A stretch of DNA of 64,000 bases from Agarophyton chilense (lineage: Eukaryota; Rhodophyta; Florideophyceae; Gracilariales; Gracilariaceae): the NCBI GenBank assembly GCA_030374765.1, contig JARGXX010000079.1:1178001-1242000 (forward strand), read 5' to 3'. A program made the position numbers and the translations under genes. The notes beneath the pieces were generated by a model. The model did no database searches. It saw only the letters and a list, made by a program, of their open reading frames with translations, and was not told where the DNA came from. Every line of letters starts with the position of its first letter. Position 1 is the stretch's first letter. Below are positions 49,335-58,847 of the stretch, piece after piece.

Positions 49335-50342
49335 ATGGCTTTCGTTGCTCCTTTTGTAAGCGTTGCGACTCCATCACAAACCAATTTCGTTTCAGCGAAA
49401 GCTCCAGCAAATTTTATTCGTTCGAACCCGCGGTTCCGCCGAACCTTGACGACAGTATCGAGCTCGGCTTCAACCGCAAGCGATTCCATCAAGTCGCTGT
49501 CATCGCGGGTAAGGTTTCCTTCTCTACGTCCAGATGAGTTCCGTCATCCTGTCGATGTACGCGCGACACGAGCTCTGCAATCTCTTTTCGGCCTTGAGTG
49601 GATTCTTCGCTCTGTTCTCAAGACTGCTGAACAGATGCTCTTTTTCGAAAACATTTCTACCGGTGTCAGAGTTTCCGAAAGGCAGTACCCATCTATGCAT
49701 GCCATGCTGCTCGAGGCATGCCAAGTCTTGGACGTACCAGTTCCTCAGCTGTATGTTCGCCAAAACCCAGTACCAAATGCGTACACCCTTGCAGTGCAAG
49801 GAAACAAGCCGTTTATAGTTGTACATTCTGCACTTATCGAGCTTGTCACGCCCCAAGAGCTACAAGCTGTTTTGGCACATGAGTTGGGACACTTGAAGAG
49901 CGAACATGGCGTATGGGTCACAATGGCCAATTTATTGCTTTTGTTGTCGTCGACCACGCTGGGAAATACTCTTGGAAGTATCGTTTATGAAGTTCTGAAC
50001 AGGCAGCTACTGGCGTGGCAACGTGCCGCAGAACTCACATGCGATAGAGCAATGTTGCTTGTCATGCAGGACAAGAACATTGCAATGTCCGCCCTCATGA
50101 AACTTACCGGCGGTGTATCAAAGTATTCCGATGAGATGGATCTAGATGAGTTTTTGGCTCAAGCTGACCAGTTCGATGAAGCATCAAAGACGAGACTTGG
50201 AAGTTTTTTGCGACAATCAATGACCGTCTCAAGCACTCATCCTTTGCCCATTTTGCGCGCCCGGGAACTTAAACGATGGTCAGAATCAAACCACTTTCGA
50301 AGTTTGATACGTTCGGGGAAGCCGATGCGAGAGTCATCGTAG
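49335..50342 (+). CDS. M48-family zinc metalloprotease, plastid-type
   Basis: 335 residues. M48 (Ste24/HtpX/Oma1-type) peptidases cleave membrane or misfolded proteins. Seen: ELQAVLAHELGHLKSEHG with the HExxH zinc motif at 182-186, and a downstream Glu ligand in RAAELTCDRAMLLVMQD at about 233. The core resembles the free-standing plant chloroplast M48 protein (At3g27110 type), including YPSMHAMLLEACQVLDVP and LYVRQNPVPNAYTLAVQGN. A hydrophobic stretch MANLLLLLSSTTLGN after the active site may contact or span a membrane. The N-terminus MAFVAPFVSVATPSQTNF, Ser/Thr/Arg-rich for about 55 residues, is a good red-algal plastid transit peptide and decides the start at 49335. Single exon. Confidence 0.92.
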   Translation: MAFVAPFVSVATPSQTNFVSAKAPANFIRSNPRFRRTLTTVSSSASTASDSIKSLSSRVRFPSLRPDEFRHPVDVRATRALQSLFGLEWILRSVLKTAEQMLFFENISTGVRVSERQYPSMHAMLLEACQVLDVPVPQLYVRQNPVPNAYTLAVQGNKPFIVVHSALIELVTPQELQAVLAHELGHLKSEHGVWVTMANLLLLLSSTTLGNTLGSIVYEVLNRQLLAWQRAAELTCDRAMLLVMQDKNIAMSALMKLTGGVSKYSDEMDLDEFLAQADQFDEASKTRLGSFLRQSMTVSSTHPLPILRARELKRWSESNHFRSLIRSGKPMRESS

Positions 50343-50492
50343 CAAATCCGGAAATATTATCTTCTCCTCAGCGGAATCACATTTAGAGGCTCACGAATGC
50401 GTTTTATGTAATTATGTTTTCTATTGTCGACAAACGGCGGCTTCCAATTCATCGCTTGGCAATCGGGCTGAAGTGCGGTAGATACGGCGGTA

Positions 50493-51356
50493 TCATTGGG
50501 GTTTAGCGGCTGTTCTGATATACGACTCCGGAGCTGGGTCATATTCGCCTTGGAACATTGTCTTGCCGTGCTTTTGCATGTATTTTGCCAGTTCGTTTAC
50601 CTTTTCTGCTATAGATTCCAATTTTTCTCGTTCGATAGGCCCGTCCTCGAGAATAAAAGGAAGCTTGAATAACAAACGCAGCAAGTGCTCAGGGCCGTAG
50701 ATGGCGCTGGGCGGCTTGTCGGATTTCTCGACGTGATTTCTGTATTGCTGTCTTTCGAAATGATACAGCAATATCATAGGCAATGTGGCATCAAAGTATA
50801 TTTGAAGACCTTCTGCGACTTCTCGAGCGGCTTTGTCGGATGACTGACGTCGTCCCGCAACCCATTTTTGCAAGAGCGCTTGAACTGTGAGCGGACGCGG
50901 TAGAGGTACAAGTCGATTTTCCCGTGTTATAGCATCCCAATCATCAACCAACTGTCTCTGCAAAGAAGGCGGAATTTGGAAAAGCTGATTCGGAGATGAA
51001 GAATTTGAACTGTTCTTTTCTATTGGCTGTTTGTTCTCTCTGTCGCTTTCGGACGGTTGAGTTGCCTGTACTGCCTGGTGACGCATTCGTGCGCCATTGA
51101 GCAAGCGGTGTGCAATCAATAAGTTGTCTTCGTTGTGCTGAAATACATGATCCGCAGGAACCTTTTCGTCCCACGACTTCTTATATCCATGAAAATGTAC
51201 AAGATAAGCATGAGCACGTTGTGCATCGGGTTCGCGGTCTACGCCCAAGATAGTGGCCTCGTATAACAGAATCCCGTGAAAAGCAAGTACAAGGGTCGTG
51301 ACCTCAAAATCCTCGTCGTACGGGATGGGACGGTCGTGATCCGATAGCTTATCCAT
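50493..51356 (-). CDS. MRG15: MRG-domain chromatin protein (MRG15/Eaf3-like)
   Basis: 287 residues. MRG15 proteins bind methylated H3K36 through a chromo-barrel and recruit NuA4 acetyltransferase or Rpd3S/Sin3 deacetylase. Seen: chromo-barrel at about 17-80 (LVLAFHGILLYEATILGV, AYLVHFHGYKKSWDEKVPADHV), including aromatic residues for the methyl-lysine cage; a polar linker; and the MRG domain at about 120-275 with IPPSLQRQLVDDWDAITREN, LPRPLTVQALLQKW, LQIYFDATLPMILLYHFER, IYGPEHLLRLLFKLPFIL. Length is close to animal MORF4L1 (323-362) and plant MRG1/2 (about 320). The ATG (complement of 51354-51356) is the first in frame. Confidence 0.93.
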   Translation of the reverse strand: MDKLSDHDRPIPYDEDFEVTTLVLAFHGILLYEATILGVDREPDAQRAHAYLVHFHGYKKSWDEKVPADHVFQHNEDNLLIAHRLLNGARMRHQAVQATQPSESDRENKQPIEKNSSNSSSPNQLFQIPPSLQRQLVDDWDAITRENRLVPLPRPLTVQALLQKWVAGRRQSSDKAAREVAEGLQIYFDATLPMILLYHFERQQYRNHVEKSDKPPSAIYGPEHLLRLLFKLPFILEDGPIEREKLESIAEKVNELAKYMQKHGKTMFQGEYDPAPESYIRTAAKPQ

Positions 51357-51948
51357 TTGTATGCAATTCAAATTTATAGAAAATGAGTTCTTTGATGGGC
51401 CTCACTGTTTAGCTTCTCGTCGGTAACAACCAACACGCAAGTCTTGGCGGCTATTGATGCTTCAGCTCTTGCGCACAATGCGTTTCGTTTGCGCTTGATT
51501 GCGCTTGCGCTTGAGAACCAGCAAATCTGGGGTTCGAATAGATAACGGAGTTATGGATACTTGGAACAATAGAAGAAACGGTTCAGTTCAGGAGCAAGCT
51601 CACGATGATATGCCCAACGTTCACAGAAAGATTAATGAAGAATGAAAGAAGGAAGTGAGGGGTGTTAAAGAGTCTACCAAGGGTAGTCTGGGCTCCGGAC
51701 AATTTGATCCGAAAACCTTTTTGGTCCGAATGATCCATTTCAGGTGCAGAGCCGATCACAATCGCCTGCTGTCTTTTTGATCCCCACATGCCGCCAGGTA
51801 TTCGACGCCGCCCTCGTCCAGACACACTCCACGGACCAGACCGCCCCTCTCTCCCAATAATCAAACACGCACGTTCTTCCAACATTTCGCGATCAAATAG
51901 GTTGTGGGGCGCGTCTGTCGATCCAACCTTCACTCTGAAAATCCGAAA
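51357..51948. promoter_or_regulatory. Divergent promoter (MRG15 / NAC-alpha)
   Basis: 592 bases between two housekeeping starts. A minus-strand frame (51583-52152) overlaps the NAC-alpha start and is taken as a shadow. Otherwise nothing seen. Confidence 0.4.
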
Positions 51949-52599
51949 ATGACCGAAGTGAAAGAAGTAATCATGGAAGACAAGCCTTCCGAGACCGTCG
52001 TCACGGAGGATGTCGAGGACGGCGATCCCGTGCCAGAGCTCACCGCGCCCACCGATGAGACCACTGGTCAAGGAGCGAAATTTGATCCATCGTCGATTGC
52101 GAAGGCCACCGCCATGGAGGCCGACGGTGAAGACGAGAGTGAGGTCAAACACTCACGCGCCGAAAAGAAGAGCCGCAAAGCCCTTCAGAAGCTCGGATTG
52201 AAGCCTGTCTCTGGCGTAACTCGAGTAACTGTCAAGAAGAATAAAAACTACTTATTCGTCATCTCCAAGCCCGAAGTTTACAAATCACCCCAATCTGACA
52301 CTTACATCATTTTCGGGGAAGCCAAGATTGAGGATCTGTCCGCCGTTGCGCAAAACCGTGCGGCAGAGCAGTTCAGGATTCCTGAAATGAGTACGGTAAA
52401 CCCGACAGTACCTGGTGGCGATGCGGCAGTCGTGGAGGAGGACGAGGATGAAGGGGATCTGGACGAAAGCGATCTGGAGGCGAAGGACATTGAGCTAGTT
52501 ATGTCCCAGGCCGACGTGTCACGGGCCAAAGCTGTTAAAGCGCTTAAGAAGAGCAACAAGGATGTCGTGGACGCCATTATGGGTCTGACAATGAACTAA
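51949..52599 (+). CDS. NACA: Nascent polypeptide-associated complex subunit alpha
   Basis: 216 residues. NAC-alpha pairs with the beta subunit (BTF3) and binds ribosomes near the exit tunnel, shielding nascent chains and limiting wrong ER targeting. Seen: acidic N-terminus; HSRAEKKSRKALQKLGLKPV followed by the NAC beta-barrel (GVTRVTVKKNKNYLFVISKP, EVYKSPQSDTYIIFGEAKIE); an acidic linker; and a C-terminal UBA domain (LEAKDIELVMSQADVSRAKA ... DVVDAIMGL). All blocks match the eukaryotic family, and length is typical (about 200-215). The ATG at 51949 starts MTEVKEV and is preceded by a pyrimidine-containing leader. Single exon. Confidence 0.96.
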   Translation: MTEVKEVIMEDKPSETVVTEDVEDGDPVPELTAPTDETTGQGAKFDPSSIAKATAMEADGEDESEVKHSRAEKKSRKALQKLGLKPVSGVTRVTVKKNKNYLFVISKPEVYKSPQSDTYIIFGEAKIEDLSAVAQNRAAEQFRIPEMSTVNPTVPGGDAAVVEEDEDEGDLDESDLEAKDIELVMSQADVSRAKAVKALKKSNKDVVDAIMGLTMN

Positions 52600-53183
52600 A
52601 GAAAAGGCAAGGATCTTTATTATGCAAACGTTACGCCAGCGCCCTAAAACCAGCAAAGAGCATAGCTGGTTGTAGAAGTTTGTGGGGATGCCGCATTGTT
52701 ACAATATGTAGTTATTATATATATTATTGTTGATCATAGTGAGAGTGAGCGCCTGATGCAAGGATACACTGTTTGATTCTGAGCAATGTGTATCCTTTAT
52801 ATTTACGATTGCTGATGCACAAATAAGTTTGTGGCTTTATCTGCGTGTGTTCTTTCGGCCTATTTCTCCGTGATGTGGCAAGACTCAAATCTTTTCAGGG
52901 TGCTTGAACTTGATGGCACCTTAATCGAAAATAGATGCGCTTAAGAAGTATCCCCAACAGCGGCAGCGGTCGGGCTGAGCAGCGTGTTGTGAAAAAAGGA
53001 GGCACAGTGACAACAACCTAAGCGGTATGGGGATGCGCTCTCGAAAAAGTTGTTATGAAAGGTTTGGATATAGTAGGCATTGACACATACTGCGGGCGAA
53101 GAGGTACTACAAGAGTTTGTTCCAATACAAAGGGGCGAGTACGAGAATGGGGGAAGACTGGAGCACCGCGCAGTTGTGATTGG
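52600..53183. other. Intergenic between convergent genes
   Basis: 3' flanks of NAC-alpha (+) and the TBC gene (-). A short stretch near 52710-52735 is very AT-rich. No gene seen. Confidence 0.4.
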
Positions 53184-54380
53184 TCACACGATGCCTTTTT
53201 CCCGCAGACGCTCCCTTGTAGTGTGAGCATGAGCGACTACGTGATCGATATCAGCGGCTGGTATCTTTGAAAGAAGACTTAAAATGCGCTCGGAATCTTC
53301 ACACTCTTCCAGTTCCTGATCCAGACGTCCGATGAAAACGAGACAAACGTATGGATGTAAAGAAAGAGAGTCTTTTTCGAGATTTGCAAAATAAGAGTCC
53401 CAAAGACGCAACAAACATCGACGTGGTAGCTGATGAACGAGAAGGGCACGTAGCCATTGACAGACGAATCGATTCATATCGACTTCTTCTACGACAAATT
53501 TGTCGTAAAGATTGGGGAGGGCATCTCGTAACAAAAGATTGAAGTCGGCGACGGCTTCCTTGAGACCATGTTCAGTGTACAGATGTTGACATGTCCTCAT
53601 GAGGGCAGAAAATGCGTGAAATGCGTCGGCTTCTGCGGGCATAATTTCTATGAAGGGTGCACAGAGGTACACCATATCATCGTGATATTGCACATCTTGA
53701 GGAGCTGTGTTAAGATATGTGGTTATGATGCGGATGAACTTTAACTGAATTTGGAGATCGACGACTTGGGAACGCTTGCGCTGCGACGCCTTAGCATAAG
53801 TGGATGGGGTGAGAGTCATATTGCGCGATAAAGACAGCGGGGTGGAGGGGCGATGAGCATCCAGAGAATCGTCGTCATCGTCATCGCCATCAAAGCTTTC
53901 GCTGCTCAAGGAGTCGGGGCGCAAGCGGCGGTCATGGGTAGGAAGTGGTTGATACACGGTAGGGGCCCTCTTCAAGACGCGTCGGATGCGACTGGGAACG
54001 TAATCATGCTGATCGATGGTAGCGCTGGAGGCATTGTAAGAATGGGTGCGATTTAGGTGCAAGGAAAGGTCATCAGCAGTATCAAAGGAGGAGACGCCCA
54101 ACAAAAGCTTCCACACACGCTCTCGCATAAGTGGCGGCACGCCCGACGAGGCGGCGCGACGAATCTTTGACTCATCGACGGCGGCATCAGCATCAAGCAA
54201 CACATGAAACTCGCGGGCGTGCAAATCGGCGCCTAGAGGCGGGAGCTCGGGCGGGGAGGCACAGGCAGAGGAAGACGGAGTGCGATGGTCGGGGCGCGGC
54301 GAGTGCATGCTCAGCGCGAGCGGACTGAGAGGGGCGTCTCGCGTGAGAAGAATGGGGGGTGACAGCGCTGGCTGCGGCAT
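53184..54380 (-). CDS. TBC (Rab-GAP-like) domain protein with degenerate catalytic motifs
   Basis: 398 residues. TBC proteins switch off Rab GTPases on membranes using an Arg and a Gln finger. Seen: Pro/Ser-rich N-terminus; GVPPLMRERVWKLLLGVSSF (TBC start); an acidic insert with a poly-Asp run; VDLQIQLKFIRIITTYLNTA; DDMVYLCAPFIEIMPAEADA; MNRFVCQWLRALLVHQLP and LRLWDSYFANLEKD...HPYVCLVFI (the FKWLxxLL..P..WD block). In the normal IxxDxxR motif the Asp is Val (IRRVLKR), and the YxQ motif has Asp in place of Gln (YHDDM), so GAP activity by the dual-finger mechanism is doubtful. The protein may act as a binding-only TBC. The ATG is the first in frame; an internal Met precedes residue 25. Confidence 0.85.
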   Translation of the reverse strand: MPQPALSPPILLTRDAPLSPLALSMHSPRPDHRTPSSSACASPPELPPLGADLHAREFHVLLDADAAVDESKIRRAASSGVPPLMRERVWKLLLGVSSFDTADDLSLHLNRTHSYNASSATIDQHDYVPSRIRRVLKRAPTVYQPLPTHDRRLRPDSLSSESFDGDDDDDDSLDAHRPSTPLSLSRNMTLTPSTYAKASQRKRSQVVDLQIQLKFIRIITTYLNTAPQDVQYHDDMVYLCAPFIEIMPAEADAFHAFSALMRTCQHLYTEHGLKEAVADFNLLLRDALPNLYDKFVVEEVDMNRFVCQWLRALLVHQLPRRCLLRLWDSYFANLEKDSLSLHPYVCLVFIGRLDQELEECEDSERILSLLSKIPAADIDHVVAHAHTTRERLREKGIV

Positions 54381-55632
54381 ACGAAGGGGGGAGAAGTGCG
54401 AGTTGGGGAGGCAGTGGCGTGGAAGGGAGGGGGAGAGGTGGGTCGGTCAGAAGTGCGAGGCGCATACTGTTATGGCGGAGGAGGCAGGTGTGTGTGTGTG
54501 TGTGTGTGGCGAGGTGGAAGACGAGATGAGATGCGAACGGACTGGTCGAATTTCGGGCAGCTGTCCTGAATGCGGGACGGGGCCACCTGGCGCGCTGCCA
54601 GTGGGCATGGCGCAGTTGGATACAACTGCAGGCACACGCGCGTTGCGTTTGGCGCGCAGCCGACGGCAGGATGGCCGTCTGCCGCCGTCGTTTCGCAAAT
54701 GTCAAGCGAGCACTTTGATTTACCCTTCGTATGTACTGTAGGGAAACATTGCCTCTCTAAAGAGAGCTGCTAGCTAGAGATAGCGCAATTGCGCGACACA
54801 TGTGGGCGCGCGGCGCTCGGTGTTATCACTGCGAGGGTCGGTGTACTACGACGCCGTGGTGACGCCTTTGCACGGCTGCCGTCGGTGCACACCGCGACTT
54901 TGCTATCTACAAAGGCAGCGTGCATTTCATTTGCCCGCCGTTTACTCAGCAGCACCGTTGCTACGATTCTCGGGTTTTTACACCACCCGCCAAATATCCT
55001 GTCTCAAGCACATCGACGCTCCGCCCGCCATTGCTACACAATACCATGTTTTTGATACCTAGCATTTGCTACCCTTCGTACATAGCACTGCTATCCTGCA
55101 CCCTGTGTACTTCAAACAATACACTGTTGCCCGCCCATATTGTCCTACGCTTTCACAGCTTTCGCCTATGCTCTTTATAATCAATAACAACTTTCTGGTA
55201 CTTCCCTTATCTATGTTATTCGCGAGGCCTTTGTTGCCGGAGTAAGATTATACGCAGCAAAGTGCACCACTGATTCGTTGTAGGCAGCAGCCACGCACGA
55301 ATCAACTACTGTAACTGTATCCATTATCGTCGGCATCAATGCTACCACCAAGTGTCTCAATGCACATCAACTGATATGTATCATCTTAACCTGACTTTCT
55401 CAACTTCATTGCTGCATCAAGTGAACGTAGCCTGTTTACTTCATCCATTTCCTAAGTGAGCCACACTCTATGTGCCTCCTCGCATCAATATTTTGCTGCT
55501 CTTTGTGTCTCGAATGACACCTAGATTCATGTCGCTGCTCTTAACCTTTACAACCATCAACTGTATCGCCCACCCCGAAACTTGTGCACACGCCACACAA
55601 TCCTCTACCGCAGCGCATGTTAATCTGCACTT
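54381..55632. promoter_or_regulatory. Divergent promoter region with (GT)n
   Basis: 1.25 kb between divergent starts. Contains a (GT)10 microsatellite at 54488-54508. Short frames around 54570-55180 lack protein-like composition. No RNA gene seen. Confidence 0.4.
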
Positions 55633-56982
55633 ATGCCCACCCTTGTTTTCCTCTTTTTCTTCGTCTTGTACTTCTGCCCAGCACACCTCCAGAGAATCGA
55701 ACCGCCTTTCGGTCACGACCTATGGCCAACTCCACGCTACCTCTCCATCTCTACAAACTCATCAACAGCGGCCAAGTTGCGCTCAAACTCGCAACTGCGC
55801 CAAGCCACAGAGGAAGGCATTCAATTTCTGAAAAAGCTCGTCGGTGTCTTCGATGACCGTAGAGAGAACCGACCAGCCCCTTGTAATTTATATGGTTTCA
55901 CAGAATGGGTCACGTTTGCTCCAGATGCTGCTATCAAGCGACAGATCCCCCATGACTCCTTCGATGGAACATGCCCGATGGAAATCTACATGAAACAAGC
56001 TGTTGAGGAGGGGGATTTTTCGACAAGTATTCAAAATAACGCTAGGCGCATCGTTCGCGACTACGTCAGAGCTACTTCGAAAGCCCTGGGTTCAATTGAA
56101 GACGCTCCTGCAAAGTCTGGAATTAAGGAGTGGAAGCGAAACTTTGCTCAAACTGGCTGGACTCTCCAACGAGATTCGCAAAGATGTACGGTGGAAAACT
56201 TCTCTGCATACCGAAAGAAAAACGAGCTTTTCGTTCGAACGTCAATGACAAACCACCAAGTTGATCTCAATGTTCCTGACTTTCATCGCCAATACGCCGA
56301 AGAATGGGTCAGAGAAAACTTAAACTCAAGTCTTATAATGATACAACCAAAATTGATCGTAAATGATGAAGGAGAAATTGAGCGAGGCCCTTGGGAGCAT
56401 TCTACCACCCTTTTTTCCCGATGGGGCGCCAGAAGTCCGCTTGCTTCACATACAAGTATGCAGATGGAGCAAAACCCCGCAGTGAATGAAGCCCTACGTC
56501 TTAACGGTCTGAGAATAGAACAAGCCGATGATTCTTTAGTGCCTTCCAATGTGGCTATTTTAGCATTACCGCTCGCCATGACGATTGTACCTGGAACGTT
56601 TCTTGGCGATCGCAGCACGTTTGCAATATTTGTCTATATTCTGTTCACTGACGTCGTGTCTGTTCTACCGTTCCTCATCAAGGGCATTGAGCTGATTCAA
56701 GCTAGTAGCCTAGAAGAATCGGAAACCGTGGCTTTCCATCTTGGAAATGGAACTTTTGGTGAAATTGAAGTATGGTCTGCATCTTGTGTTGGGAAATCAC
56801 AGTTCGGAGACACCGGGCTGATTTTTGTAATCTTATCTGCCATTTCCATAGTCGTTGGAATATCGTTGGAATTACTGGCACTTTGCTTGATGCGGAGGAA
56901 AAAGGCACTGGCTCTGGCTCTTGAAAACGACCCTTTCATAGAAGAGGGTCTTATTCCGCCAGAAAGAGAGGAAGAGTATTGA
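55633..56982 (+). CDS. Secreted/membrane protein of unknown family, C-terminal membrane spans
   Basis: 449 residues, single exon. The first residues LVFLFFFVLYFCPAHL form a signal peptide. About 290 residues of a predicted lumenal or extracellular domain follow, with few cysteines and possible N-glycosylation sites (NSS at about 42 and 231). Then three hydrophobic segments: about 314-334 (ILALPLAMTIVPGTFLG), 338-360 (FAIFVYILFTDVVSVLPFLI) and 400-423 (LIFVILSAISIVVGISLELL), with a 40-residue loop before the last. The C-terminal tail is acidic (LIPPEREEEY) and probably cytosolic. I do not recognise the family. Function unknown; a surface or endomembrane protein. Confidence 0.75.
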   Translation: MPTLVFLFFFVLYFCPAHLQRIEPPFGHDLWPTPRYLSISTNSSTAAKLRSNSQLRQATEEGIQFLKKLVGVFDDRRENRPAPCNLYGFTEWVTFAPDAAIKRQIPHDSFDGTCPMEIYMKQAVEEGDFSTSIQNNARRIVRDYVRATSKALGSIEDAPAKSGIKEWKRNFAQTGWTLQRDSQRCTVENFSAYRKKNELFVRTSMTNHQVDLNVPDFHRQYAEEWVRENLNSSLIMIQPKLIVNDEGEIERGPWEHSTTLFSRWGARSPLASHTSMQMEQNPAVNEALRLNGLRIEQADDSLVPSNVAILALPLAMTIVPGTFLGDRSTFAIFVYILFTDVVSVLPFLIKGIELIQASSLEESETVAFHLGNGTFGEIEVWSASCVGKSQFGDTGLIFVILSAISIVVGISLELLALCLMRRKKALALALENDPFIEEGLIPPEREEEY

Positions 56983-58193
56983 CTAGGGCTGTGAAACTAG
57001 TAAAGGGCTAGCCCATCATCCGGGTCAATACTGCACTTTCCAAAACATATTAACAAAGAGAACGAAAGCTTTAAAATTGAAATCATTTGCCTTCTCTCGT
57101 CTTCCAGGCAGGATCTTGCACGAGCAGTTCGACCAGGATCTTCCCGAAACGGTCCAATCAGAGGCTATGCCGTACTTCTACTTCCATTCAAACAAGCCTA
57201 GCTAGCTACACACAGGGTACTTGTGATCCACCGAAGTGGTAAAATCACCTACCATTTTTCGAAGAAAACCAAAAAGGATCCGCGGACGTGTCTCCATCAG
57301 AGGTCTGCGTCACTTACATTTCCCGAGATGAAAAGTTCACACTCAGGTTAGATATTACAACAATCTTGGCTGAACGTACGAACCTACAGGCTGAGACATC
57401 TTACTGCTTTTAGTGCGCCCTTTGTTCCCCTACAAAGTTATGGAATCATTATGGACTAAACAGCTTGATTACAAATAGTGTAAATGTACACGTTCTATTC
57501 GATGCGATGATAACGATAATCAAACATCGAGGTTTAGAGAGAATGAGCACTGCACAATCTCGCAATCTTCAGCTCAGATTTCCGGACGTCCAGCTCAGTA
57601 CCCATCACGAGATGGCTTTGCAAACCTGGAGTTAGTCTCTTTGCGCGTGACGATCAAAACAAGCAATAATAATTGCCCGAAAGAGTAAGATATAGATGGC
57701 GGTGCGAGATACTGTGTCTTCATGGCCCCCCTTGTGATACAAAAAATATGCCGCGGCTCGTTCTTGAGAGAGATACAACTAGAGAGAAAGACAGCCATAC
57801 AATCAGAAAATCAAACAAAGAGACGGATACATAGAGACTGAGAGAATGGGACTTTACACATACATTCTGATCTTATAGAAAAGAGAAGAGAATAAGAGTA
57901 TCTCCTTGTTGATACTATGCTCAAGATTAAAAACGCAGATCTCAAGCTCTCCGCAGTGGGACCCAGAGCGGTGAGAGGGGGGCTTTGTTGAAAGTGAGGC
58001 ATTCAATACATCGAATTAAGTGCAAGATGTGCTCTTCCCCCAATCTTTGGGCTACCCTGTTTTGAACCTGACTAAGTATCCGTGCACGTGACGATCAACG
58101 AAAACAAAGCGGTATGGAGCATGCTTGTCCAGCGCCTCACAGCATGGAGTGAATCAGATAACATGTCTCAAAAACGAGTGCCGGTGAGTTAAT
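56983..58193. other. Intergenic between convergent genes
   Basis: 1.2 kb, AT-rich. No frame longer than 67 codons and no repeat or RNA gene recognised. Confidence 0.5.
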
Positions 58194-58847
58194 CTAGTTG
58201 CTCTTCATTCGCAACAACACTTGTCGCATGCGACTAGTATCGCGCGCACCCTCTTTGTACTTGCCAGTCATGTCAACCAAATGAGGAATAATATCCCAAT
58301 TGGGCTGCTCCCCCTTCTTACTCATGCGCGAAATAACGCCATCTCTCTCCATAATAAGCTCGCGTTCTTTCTTCTTATTCGCTTCTTCCGCAGCAATCAC
58401 GTTCGATTTCCAGCGCGCATGCATGGTTTCCAAGGTATTTCTGGCGCGTTCCGCGCGCTCAGCCTTGACTTTCCGTTCGTTTTCAATCTTCTCTTGAAGA
58501 CCCTTTGCAAAGGAGGCGCGCCATTCTGTGACGGCTGGACATTCGGGCTGCTCGTCCTCAGGAGGTGGAGGCCCACCGTTTCCATAGTATTCGTCTTCCT
58601 GTTGGTCTGTCGGAGATTGATCTTCGGGGCCGCCGAGCACAAAGGCCTGCAGCGGGTCTGGAGAGGGAATTTCGGCAGCGTCCGGTTGTTGTGCCTCGTT
58701 CTGGTCGGCATCTCCAACTGGAGGATAGTCTTTAAAGAAGTCTTTTCGAATCGGAGGTTTTCGGACATGTCAGGGACTATGGTTATGGAATTTAAGTGCA
58801 GACAGCGATAGCCAAATGGACGCGGTGTGAAACTTACCTTCGTCCAT
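58194..58847 (-). CDS. CLTA: Clathrin light chain, two exons
   Basis: Regulatory subunit of clathrin triskelions in coated vesicles. Exon 1 58838-58847 (ATG GAC GAA G), intron 58742-58837 (GTAAGT...AAAAG, 96 nt), exon 2 58194-58741. Joining gives MDEDFFKDYPPVGDADQ, an acidic Asp/Phe/Pro start like other light chains, and 185 residues in total. Then PDPLQAFVLGG, a Pro/Glu-rich linker, the coiled coil that binds the heavy chain (VTEWRASFAKGLQEKIENE to AAEEANKKKEREL), and a C-terminal NWDIIPHLVDM..GARDTSRMRQVLLRMK that matches the conserved GxxDxSRMRxVLxxLK end. Length and layout fit the divergent light-chain family. The splice model rests on the frame and good sites. Identification is by the C-terminal block and overall layout. 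Confidence 0.88.

Noticed and set aside
51510-51545. GGTTCGAATA that resembles a tRNA T-loop
   Set aside because: No acceptor stem, anticodon arm or A box can be paired around it.
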